NCBI RefSeq assembly: GCF_016595215.1
Contig: NZ_JAENHK010000008.1
Coordinates: 62,001-126,000 of the forward strand
Direction of reading: 5' to 3'
Origin: Chryseobacterium paridis
Lineage (GTDB): Bacteria > Bacteroidota > Bacteroidia > Flavobacteriales > Weeksellaceae
DNA: 64,000 nt
Under the pieces are notes generated by a model. That model did not search any database. It worked only from the letters and a program-made list of their open reading frames with translations, and was not told the DNA's origin. The position numbers were made by a program, and so were the translations under genes. The stretch's first letter is position 1; every line of letters starts with the position of its first letter. This document shows positions 1 through 7,202 of the stretch, one piece after another.

Positions 1-1478
1 TTATTGAATATCAATATGAGGTTAACTCTCCATTTTTATTTGCTATACCGGAAATATTAATAGAATCAGATACCCCATCATTATATACAGAATATGTACT
101 AGACAGTCCTTCTAATATTTCCTATAACATCAATTATACAGGATCATTAAATCCTAAATACAGACAAGTGGAGGAAAAGATGTTATATGGTACCAATTAT
201 AGAACCTATAGATTCGGTTTTGAAAATCTTAAAGGTTTTAAAACTGAGAAGTTTGTAAAAAATGACAGAAATTACAGGACTAAGGTGAGTGCAGAACTGC
301 ATTCTACTAATTTTAGAGAATTAAAATTATACTCGTCCTCATGGGAGAAGATCAAAGATAGGCTGTATGAAAATGAAGACTTTGGGGATGAATTGAAAAG
401 GACAAAACTTGCCAAGGAAAATATGCCTGCAGGAATTTCCGGATTAAATGATACTGAAAAAGCGGATGCTATTTTTAAATATGTTCAAAAGACATTCACC
501 TGGAATAAAGAATTCGGAGTAAAGACAGATGAAGGGATCAAAAAAATGTTGGAAACAAAAACAGGGAATGCTGCTGAGATCAATCTTTTTTTGATTATGA
601 TGTTAAGAGAAGCAGGAATAAAAACTGATCCTTTAGCTATTTCTACAGTGGGTCACGGAATGATAAACCTGGCTTCCCCGAATGTTTCTAATTTCAATTT
701 TGTGTTGGCAGCAGTAAAAATTAATGATCAGTTTCATTTGTATGATGCTACATCAAAACAATCTTCAATGGATATGCTTCCCCCAAGAGACTGGAACCAG
801 TTTGGGATCTTAATATCCAAAGACAAAGTACAGCAATTGTCTATGATCAATGCAAAACCAAGCTTTACCAATCTTACAGCGGTGGCTAAAATAAATGAAG
901 ATGGAAGCATTTCAGGTACATACTCTGACAAAGACACCGGAAGTTATGCTATGTTTGCGAAAGAAAGTTATGATGAGAATATGGAGAAGTATAAAAAGCA
1001 GTATAAAGAGAACTTTGCGTTGGACTTTACAAATATTGATTCTAAGGTTCTTGAAAATGGTGATTTTGAAAGTACAATGAATTTTTCATCTGATAACCTG
1101 ATCGACAAAATAGGAAAGAAGATGATCATCAATCCAATGTTGTTTCTCAATAAGAACTCTAACGAGTTTGACCAAACCGAAGCAAGACTGTATCCAATTG
1201 AATTTTTTTCAGCATATACCAGAACTAAGAAAGTGATCTTTGAAATCCCAAATGGTTATGTTATTGAGGAGATGCCTAAGAATAAAAAGATTGTCACGGA
1301 TGACAAAGAAATTGAGTATAGTTATATAGCAGTACAAAATGGGAATAAATTAGAAGTAACTTCTACGACTAAAGTAAGCAGCCCTGATTATCCCAAGGAA
1401 TATTATCCGGCATTTAAACAGATTTGGGGAGTCGTTTCAAAAAGTGAGAACCAGGTCATAAGTTTAATTAAAAAATAA
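1..1478 (+). CDS. Transglutaminase-like (DUF3857-type) protein, 5' truncated by window edge
   Basis: The reading frame is open from base 3, so the GTG at 168 is not the true start and the gene begins left of the window. What is visible is the end of a beta-rich DUF3857-like region, then a transglutaminase-like core around bases 430-780, then a C-terminal beta domain. Family members are periplasmic or surface-associated. In catalytic members the core carries a GDCKD-type cysteine, a histidine in an FNHV-type motif and a late Asp. Here the corresponding stretches read GNAAEIN, FNFVLAAV and LYDAT, so Cys and His are missing and only the Asp remains. The fold is probably kept without peptidase or transferase activity. 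A terminator hairpin follows the stop. Function is unknown. Confidence 0.8.
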   Translation, partial: IEYQYEVNSPFLFAIPEILIESDTPSLYTEYVLDSPSNISYNINYTGSLNPKYRQVEEKMLYGTNYRTYRFGFENLKGFKTEKFVKNDRNYRTKVSAELHSTNFRELKLYSSSWEKIKDRLYENEDFGDELKRTKLAKENMPAGISGLNDTEKADAIFKYVQKTFTWNKEFGVKTDEGIKKMLETKTGNAAEINLFLIMMLREAGIKTDPLAISTVGHGMINLASPNVSNFNFVLAAVKINDQFHLYDATSKQSSMDMLPPRDWNQFGILISKDKVQQLSMINAKPSFTNLTAVAKINEDGSISGTYSDKDTGSYAMFAKESYDENMEKYKKQYKENFALDFTNIDSKVLENGDFESTMNFSSDNLIDKIGKKMIINPMLFLNKNSNEFDQTEARLYPIEFFSAYTRTKKVIFEIPNGYVIEEMPKNKKIVTDDKEIEYSYIAVQNGNKLEVTSTTKVSSPDYPKEYYPAFKQIWGVVSKSENQVISLIKK

Positions 1479-1482
1479 CTGA

Positions 1483-1513
1483 AAAAGCTTCTAGATTATA
1501 GAAGCTTTTTTTT
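1483..1513 (+). terminator. Rho-independent terminator
   Basis: Stem AAAAAGCTTC / GAAGCTTTTT with a short AT-rich loop and a following T-run, a few bases after the stop at 1478. Confidence 0.8.
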
Positions 1514-1544
1514 ATATTTGATCAAACCAATAAAAATTAATAAT

Positions 1545-1958
1545 ATGTTAACTATTTTACAAACAGATCCTTATGATGGGATGGATTCCGCTGCTGCAGC
1601 TGGAATCGGAATTGGAATGATGATTTTTTATTTAATTATATATCTATTTTATGGATATTGTATGTATAAAATATTTCAGAAAGCAGGACGTCAAGATGCC
1701 TGGGCTGCATTTATTCCTATTTACAATATAATCGTTCTTCTTGATATTGTTAAAAAGCCAGTGTGGTGGATTATTTTATTTTTCATTCCATTTGTTAATT
1801 TATTCGCATCCTGGATGGTAAACGATGGACTGGCGAAAGGCTTTGGTAAAGAAACACCTTTATATACCATTCTATTATTCTTCCTTGGATTTATCTTTAT
1901 TCCTGTATTGGCATTTAACGATGATAAATTTGATGGACAGAGAATTCCAACAACTTAG
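1545..1958 (+). CDS. DUF5684-like small integral membrane protein
   Basis: A 137-residue protein if translation starts at the ATG at 1545 (MLTILQTDPYDG). An in-frame TTG at 1518 is possible but lies almost against the preceding terminator. At least three hydrophobic helices are visible: one after a Gly/Ala-rich N-terminus, one around the VWWIILFFIPFVN segment and one near the C-terminus. The conserved look of QDAWAAFIPIYN and GLAKGFGK is typical of DUF5684 proteins, sometimes found fused to signal peptidase I. No enzymatic motif is visible. It is flanked by its own terminators, so it is probably monocistronic. Function is unknown. Confidence 0.75.
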   Translation: MLTILQTDPYDGMDSAAAAGIGIGMMIFYLIIYLFYGYCMYKIFQKAGRQDAWAAFIPIYNIIVLLDIVKKPVWWIILFFIPFVNLFASWMVNDGLAKGFGKETPLYTILLFFLGFIFIPVLAFNDDKFDGQRIPTT

Positions 1959-1980
1959 AAAAAAAATAAGAAATAATTTT

Positions 1981-2008
1981 AAAACCATTCATCTTTTGAA
2001 TGGTTTTT
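1981..2008 (+). terminator. Rho-independent terminator
   Basis: AAAACCATTC / GAATGGTTTT stem with a 7-base loop, ending in T's, just after the DUF5684-like gene. Confidence 0.8.
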
Positions 2009-2032
2009 GTATTGATAAGAAAAATTTAAATT

Positions 2033-2854
2033 ATGAAAAACATAATAGCTGCTTTAGCACTTTCCTCATTCTTCGTTTTCTCTGCATGTAAAAAATCTGA
2101 AAATAAAAATGTACCTGCAGAAAAAACAGAAAACAATCAAACTGAAAAATTTGTGATTGATTCAGTTAAAGTTAATGATTCTATAAAGATCAGTGATTCC
2201 TTAGGTGTAAAGTATACTTCCAGATTTCTGGTGTTTCCATCAATAAAAGATCAGAAACTTTTAGATAGCATTTATTTTTATAATAAAGGACTTAAAGATT
2301 TTTCTAAGAATGGAGTTCAGTCTTATCTGGAAAATGAGAAAAAGGACTATTTCAATTCTATGAAAAAAGAAGCTAAAGATCTAGGGGTATCATTTCCGCA
2401 AGACTGGTACACCAGCTTATATATGAATTGGAAATCTACAACCAATGATTATATGCATATTGAATATGTTTCAAGTGCTTATCAGGGTGGAGCTCATGAT
2501 AATTATGGATTTGCAGAACGTGTGTTTGATTTGAAAAATAATAAAAAGCTTGAACTGGAAGAGATAACCACTATGCCTAAAAAACAGATTGAAGGGATCC
2601 TTAAGAAAAATATTAACAAGGTTCATAGCGGAACAATGGACGAAAAAGGAGAAGTGAAAAACTCAGATATGCTTTTAGTAGATGTAATCCCTGCGACCAA
2701 TAATTTCTATTTTGACGATAAAAACCTGTATTTCCATTACAGTCCTTATGAAATTGCTGCCTTTGCTGCAGGAGATATTACAATTCCTGTTTCGTGGGAA
2801 GATCTTAAAGGTACATTAAAACCTGAGTTTAAAGAAAGAATGAAAATTAAATAA
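2033..2854 (+). CDS. DUF4163/DUF3298 (RsiV-like) lipoprotein
   Basis: A 273-residue protein with a lipoprotein signal peptide. The hydrophobic stretch ends in FSAC, so lipid attachment at Cys19 is expected. A charged linker follows (about residues 20-60). The rest matches the DUF4163 plus DUF3298 arrangement also found in RsiV-type and pullulanase-associated proteins. The stretch AYQGGAHDNYG around residue 150 and the later NFYFDDKNLYFHYSPYEIAAFA segment are typical of DUF3298. It probably sits in the periplasm anchored to a membrane. It is not next to a sigma-factor gene here, so an anti-sigma role is not supported. A strong terminator follows immediately. Confidence 0.82.
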   Translation: MKNIIAALALSSFFVFSACKKSENKNVPAEKTENNQTEKFVIDSVKVNDSIKISDSLGVKYTSRFLVFPSIKDQKLLDSIYFYNKGLKDFSKNGVQSYLENEKKDYFNSMKKEAKDLGVSFPQDWYTSLYMNWKSTTNDYMHIEYVSSAYQGGAHDNYGFAERVFDLKNNKKLELEEITTMPKKQIEGILKKNINKVHSGTMDEKGEVKNSDMLLVDVIPATNNFYFDDKNLYFHYSPYEIAAFAAGDITIPVSWEDLKGTLKPEFKERMKIK

Positions 2855-2855
2855 T

Positions 2856-2887
2856 AAAAAATGCTTCCAAATCAGGAAGCATTTTTT
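2856..2887 (+). terminator. Rho-independent terminator
   Basis: Stem AAAAAATGCTTCC / GGAAGCATTTTTT with a 6-base loop. It overlaps an upstream ATG (2861) of the next reading frame, which argues that the lipid kinase starts downstream at 2900. Confidence 0.85.
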
Positions 2888-2899
2888 AATTTTGCCACA

Positions 2900-3751
2900 A
2901 TGGAAAAAGTAGCTTTTATCATCAACCCGTTTTCTGCCAAAAAAAATTATCAGCCATTTCTCAATGAGCTGAAAAAAAAGGTAGAAAATCCCTTATACTA
3001 CATTTCGGAATCTATTCAGGGAACAGATGATTTTATTGAAAAATATTTCAATGAAACTGATATTTTCGTTGCGATAGGAGGTGATGGAACGATTTCAACA
3101 GTGGCCAGAAAACTAATCAACACTACTAAGATTTTGGCTATTTTTCCGGCAGGTTCCGGCAATGGTTTTTCCAACGAAACCCAATTTAGCAAAAATCTGG
3201 ATGAACTACTTACGAAGATAAAAAGTAAAAAATCCAGAAAAATAGATACTTTCACGGTGAATGAGCGTCTTTCAATTAATGTTTCAGGAACAGGGTTTGA
3301 CGGAAAGGTTGTGAAAGAATTTGAAAAAACGGATCGTGGTTTTAAAAACTATATTAAAGTTTCTCTGAAAACATTCTTTAATTATAAGCCGATTAAAGTT
3401 AAGTTCGTAGATGAAGCCTATCAACAGTACAACGGAAGATATTTAATGTTGAATATCGCCAATACCCGCCAGTTTGGGAACAACGCATACATTGCTCCTA
3501 ATGCGAGTAAAAGCGATGGATTGGTTGATATGGTTTTGGTTAAAAAGTTCCCACTGACCTATTCAGCATTATTTGCTTATAGGATGTTTACCAAGAAGTT
3601 GAAAGATGATGATTATGTCACCTATCTTCCGGTTTCAGAGATTGAATTTAGTGTCAATACTAAAAACTGGCACCTGGATGGCGAATTTAACAAGATAAAA
3701 TCTCCTATTCATGTTAAAGTGCTTCCAGCGAGCTTAACAATCTTAATCTAA
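2900..3751 (+). CDS. Diacylglycerol/lipid kinase family protein (YegS/BmrU-like)
   Basis: A 283-residue protein starting MEKVAFIINPFSAKK. The in-frame ATG at 2861 lies inside the previous gene's terminator hairpin, so 2900 is preferred. The nucleotide-binding signature AIGGDGT (about residues 57-63) and the glycine-rich FPAGSGNGF (about residues 85-93) identify the diacylglycerol kinase catalytic domain. The C-terminal half is the beta-sandwich domain of the family, including the HLDGEF stretch. Members phosphorylate lipid substrates such as diacylglycerol or phosphatidylglycerol at the membrane surface. The substrate cannot be read from sequence. It is last in its direction, followed by a REP-like element. 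Confidence 0.88.
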   Translation: MEKVAFIINPFSAKKNYQPFLNELKKKVENPLYYISESIQGTDDFIEKYFNETDIFVAIGGDGTISTVARKLINTTKILAIFPAGSGNGFSNETQFSKNLDELLTKIKSKKSRKIDTFTVNERLSINVSGTGFDGKVVKEFEKTDRGFKNYIKVSLKTFFNYKPIKVKFVDEAYQQYNGRYLMLNIANTRQFGNNAYIAPNASKSDGLVDMVLVKKFPLTYSALFAYRMFTKKLKDDDYVTYLPVSEIEFSVNTKNWHLDGEFNKIKSPIHVKVLPASLTILI

Positions 3752-3758
3752 ATACCAC

Positions 3759-3810
3759 CGTCAGTTCGAGTATTTTTCTGAGCGAAGCGAAAAAAAATGT
3801 ATCGAGAACC
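3759..3810. repeat. REP-like palindromic intergenic element
   Basis: Lies between the convergent lipid kinase and dctA. Imperfect arms (GTTCGAGTATTTTT against ATGTATCGAGAAC) flank a GAGCGAAGCG core. The GAGCGAAGCG core and CGAGAAC arm look like interspersed repeats seen in many Bacteroidota genomes. It may also serve as a transcription terminator between the convergent genes. Confidence 0.6.
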
Positions 3811-3871
3811 TTTAACGAGAAAAATAAACAAAATCTTTTACCAGGCTACAGTTTAGCAGAATATTTTCCTG

Positions 3872-5152
3872 TCAGACTTCTAATTTCTTTTCAATCTCGT
3901 GGGGATGATTTAAAGAGTATTGCAGCTGATCCTTATCCAATTGTTTTTCCCAATTGGCTACTACTACAGTAGCTACAGAATTCCCAATAACATTAGTCAG
4001 TGCCCGGCATTCGCTCATAAATTTGTCTATTCCTAATATCAATGTCATTCCGGCGATGGGAATTTCAGGGACAACAGCTAATGTAGCTGCTAATGTTACA
4101 AAACCAGCTCCGGTGACTCCGGCAGCACCTTTTGAACTTAACATTGCGACAAGTAGCAGCATCAATTGTTTTTCAAGTGGCAAATGAATATTAAGAGCCT
4201 GTGCTATAAATAATGAGGCCAGTGTCATATAGATATTGGTACCATCAAGATTGAAGGAATAGCCTGTTGGTACTACCAAACCAACAATTGCTTTAGAACA
4301 CCCTGCGTTTTCCAGCTTTTCCATAATTCCCGGTAATGCAGATTCTGAAGAACTGGTTCCTAGTACCAAAAGAAGTTCTTCTTTAAGATAGAACATCAGT
4401 TTAAAAATGCTAAAACCATTGTACCACGCAACGGCACCCAATATTAAAACAACAAATAATATAGAAGTAATATAAAATGTACCTACCAAAAATAATAGAT
4501 TGAGAACAGAATGAAGACCATACTTTCCGATTGTAAATGCCATTGCTCCAAAAGCTCCAATAGGAGCGAGCTTCATAAGCATATGGACTATTTTAAAAAC
4601 AGGAGTTGCCAGATCTTGCAGGAAGCTGGTTACTTTCTGACTTTTTTCTTTGGTTAAAACCAGGGCGACCCCCATTAAAATGGCTACAAGTAAAACCTGA
4701 AGAATATTTTCGCCTACTAATGGACTGAAGAGTGTTTCAGGAATTATATTCATCATAAATCCTGTAAGGGTAGAATCGTGTGCCTTTTGCTGATACTGGG
4801 AAACATCACCTGAGAGTGTAGCGGGATCAATGTTTAATCCGGAACCGGGTTGCAGAATATTTCCAACGATCAAGCCAATAATTAATGCTAATGTTGAAAA
4901 AGTAAAGAAATAGATCATTGCTTTTACAGCAATTCTACCAACTTTTTTAAGATCGGTCATGTGAGCGATTCCTAATGTAAGTGTAATGAAGATAACTGGT
5001 GCAATGATCATTTTAACCAGTTTAATAAAGCCATCACCTAAAGGTTTCATCTTTTCTCCTAATTCGGGATAAAATCTGCCGAGAAGGATACCTGCAATAA
5101 TGGCAATAATCACTTGAAAATAAAGTTGCTGATAGAATTTTTTTGCTTTCAT
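3872..5152 (-). CDS. dctA: Dicarboxylate/amino acid:cation symporter (DctA/GltP family)
   Basis: A 426-residue membrane protein of normal length for the DAACS (SLC1-like) family. Six hydrophobic helices precede the transport core. The serine-rich re-entrant loop [11 protein letters not shown] (about residues 265-275), the [15 protein letters not shown] motif (about 296-310) and the second hairpin near [15 protein letters not shown] are all present. These form the substrate and cation site. The family imports C4-dicarboxylates or glutamate/aspartate with Na+ or H+. The [10 protein letters not shown] form fits DctA-type C4-dicarboxylate carriers, but amino-acid transport cannot be excluded. It lies downstream of ggt on the same strand, separated by a strong hairpin, so it is probably a separate transcript. 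Confidence 0.88.
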   Translation of the reverse strand: MKAKKFYQQLYFQVIIAIIAGILLGRFYPELGEKMKPLGDGFIKLVKMIIAPVIFITLTLGIAHMTDLKKVGRIAVKAMIYFFTFSTLALIIGLIVGNILQPGSGLNIDPATLSGDVSQYQQKAHDSTLTGFMMNIIPETLFSPLVGENILQVLLVAILMGVALVLTKEKSQKVTSFLQDLATPVFKIVHMLMKLAPIGAFGAMAFTIGKYGLHSVLNLLFLVGTFYITSILFVVLILGAVAWYNGFSIFKLMFYLKEELLLVLGTSSSESALPGIMEKLENAGCSKAIVGLVVPTGYSFNLDGTNIYMTLASLFIAQALNIHLPLEKQLMLLLVAMLSSKGAAGVTGAGFVTLAATLAVVPEIPIAGMTLILGIDKFMSECRALTNVIGNSVATVVVANWEKQLDKDQLQYSLNHPHEIEKKLEV

Positions 5153-5217
5153 TAAGGTGTTTTAATTTTTAAAAATGTAAAATAAGGGAAAAATATTGTG
5201 AAATATGATAGATGTTT

Positions 5218-5276
5218 CAATAAAAATATCTTCAATATGCAACTTTGGCAAAATAAAGTACATATTGAAGATATTT
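5218..5276 (-). terminator. Long AT-rich terminator hairpin after ggt
   Basis: Perfect 16-bp inverted repeat, 5224-5239 with 5261-5276 (CATATTGAAGATATTT on the plus strand), 21-base loop. On the minus strand the stem is followed by T-rich sequence, as expected for the end of the ggt transcript. Confidence 0.75.
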
Positions 5277-5298
5277 ATCTATTATTCTAAAAGTATAA

Positions 5299-6987
5299 TT
5301 ATTCTATAGCTACAGAATCATCACCTCGCCCGTCAGCGACAGCATGAATATTTCCATTGGCATCAATCACAATCACTTCCATCTTTCCAAGTTGCTTTAC
5401 TTTTTCGATAACGTAATTTTTAGCTTTAAGGTCAGAAATAGTAGATTCCGGGAAATTATTTTCCACAGATACAGTTTCGGGAAGCCACTGATGATGGAAT
5501 TTTGGTGAATTTACAGAAATGTTGGCATCCAGTTTAAAATCGACTACATCTACAATCGTTTGATAAACAGACGTAGCGATCGTTGTTCCACCAGGAGTAC
5601 CTACTACCATAAAAGGTTTGCCATTTTTTAATAATATAGTAGGAGTCATTGAAGAAAGCATTCGTTTATTAGGCTGGATGGAATTAGCTTCACCACCTAC
5701 AGCACCAAACATATTGGGAACTCCTGGTTTTATGGAGAAATCGTCCATTTCATTATTTAAAAAGAATCCTCCACCTGATACAAGAACTTTGCTTCCATAA
5801 TATCCATTGAGTGTGGTAGTAACCGATGCTGCATTTCCATCCTTGTCGATTACTGAAATGTGTGTTGTTTGCGTAGACTCCTTGGGTTGTGGTATGATTT
5901 TTCCAACTTCTGAACTCGGAGTTGCTTTAGAAAAACTGAAATTTTTCCATCTGTTTTTAAGATAATTATCGGAAATCAAATAACTGGTTTTGTCTTCTAT
6001 AAAGTCAGGATCCCCCATGTATTCCGCACGATCAGCGTATGCTCTTCGTTCTGCTTCTACCATGATCTGAACAGCAGGAGTGGAGTTGATTTGATATTTT
6101 TCCAGATTTTCATAACTGGCCATTTTTAACATCTGAGCCAATAAAACCCCACCGCTGGACGGTAATGGCATAGAGACAACATTGTTTCCTTTATAATCAA
6201 ATTCAAGTGCTTTTCTTTCGGCGACCTTATAATTTTTTAAATCTTCATAGGTGATAATACCATTTCCTCTTTTCATTTCGGAGATAATAAAATCAGCTGT
6301 TTTTCCCTCATAAAAACCTTTGGCTCCTAATTTTTGAATACGTTTCAGTGTTTCAGCAAGGTCTTTCTGGATAAGAAGATCTCCTGCTTTCCACTTCGTT
6401 TCTTTTACAAATAAAATAGTGGATTTATTATGCTTCTGAAAACTTTCTTTGTGAGTATTAAGCATATCTGCTTCCTTTTCCGTAATTGCAAAACCTTTTT
6501 CGGCTAAATCAATAGCTGGCTGAATGATTTTATCCATTGGAAGCTTACAATATGGTAAAGTAGCAAAAAATCCGGCAATGCTTCCAGGAATTCCTACTGC
6601 TAATCTTCCATTTTGAGACCAGTCAGTATTGGCTTTTCCATTTTTGTCAAGATACATGTCCTTGGAAGCCAGTTTAGGGGCAGTTTCCCTATAATCCAAA
6701 GTGAATTTCTCACCAGTATTTTTTACACCAACTAAAAAGCCGCCACCACCAATATTTCCGGCTTGAGGATAAACAACAGCTAAAGCATATTGAGTAGCAA
6801 CAATAGCATCGTAAGCATTACCTCCCAATTTCAGCATTTTCGCCCCGGCCTCACTTGCGAGTGGATGTGCCGACACTACAACCCCTTTATTTTTTACTTT
6901 GACCTCTTTTACAATAGTAATGTCAGTAAACTGACTCCAATAAAGATTTGTGCTTACTACCAGCACAGCAAAAAATAATCTTTTCAT
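5299..6987 (-). CDS. ggt: Gamma-glutamyltransferase precursor
   Basis: A 562-residue precursor with an N-terminal signal peptide (hydrophobic to about residue 17), so the enzyme is exported. GGT hydrolyses or transfers the gamma-glutamyl group of glutathione and related peptides. The proenzyme cleaves itself. The first Thr of TTHISV (Thr374) is the expected new N-terminus of the small subunit and catalytic nucleophile, giving subunits of about 373 and 189 residues. The GYYGSKVLVSGGGFFLNNEMDDF region and the later MLSSMTPTI stretch match the substrate-binding glycine and serine motifs of the family. It probably supplies glutamate or Cys-Gly from extracellular glutathione. The co-directional dicarboxylate/glutamate-type carrier downstream would fit product uptake, but that link is inference. 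Confidence 0.93.
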   Translation of the reverse strand: MKRLFFAVLVVSTNLYWSQFTDITIVKEVKVKNKGVVVSAHPLASEAGAKMLKLGGNAYDAIVATQYALAVVYPQAGNIGGGGFLVGVKNTGEKFTLDYRETAPKLASKDMYLDKNGKANTDWSQNGRLAVGIPGSIAGFFATLPYCKLPMDKIIQPAIDLAEKGFAITEKEADMLNTHKESFQKHNKSTILFVKETKWKAGDLLIQKDLAETLKRIQKLGAKGFYEGKTADFIISEMKRGNGIITYEDLKNYKVAERKALEFDYKGNNVVSMPLPSSGGVLLAQMLKMASYENLEKYQINSTPAVQIMVEAERRAYADRAEYMGDPDFIEDKTSYLISDNYLKNRWKNFSFSKATPSSEVGKIIPQPKESTQTTHISVIDKDGNAASVTTTLNGYYGSKVLVSGGGFFLNNEMDDFSIKPGVPNMFGAVGGEANSIQPNKRMLSSMTPTILLKNGKPFMVVGTPGGTTIATSVYQTIVDVVDFKLDANISVNSPKFHHQWLPETVSVENNFPESTISDLKAKNYVIEKVKQLGKMEVIVIDANGNIHAVADGRGDDSVAIE

Positions 6988-7160
6988 ATCATTTCCGTTT
7001 TTCTTAGAAACAAAAGTATAGATTTTTGATGAAAATCTTTCTTTTGAAAAGTGTAATTATTTTGTTTGTATTAAAAACGAACAGGTGTTAGTTTATATTT
7101 AATTTTTATTGATTTTAAATAGTTATTATGTAATAAAATTTGCTTTTTTTTAAGATTAAA

Positions 7161-7190
7161 TTGTTTTTAAAAGATAATTCATTACTTTTG
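7161..7190 (+). promoter_or_regulatory. Candidate promoter of the TonB-dependent receptor
   Basis: TTG at 7161 and the -7 box TACTTTTG at 7183-7190, 12 bases before the ATG at 7203. The position argues against the upstream in-frame TTG at 7140 as start. Confidence 0.5.
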
Positions 7191-7202
7191 GAAAAAAAGC
7201 AT

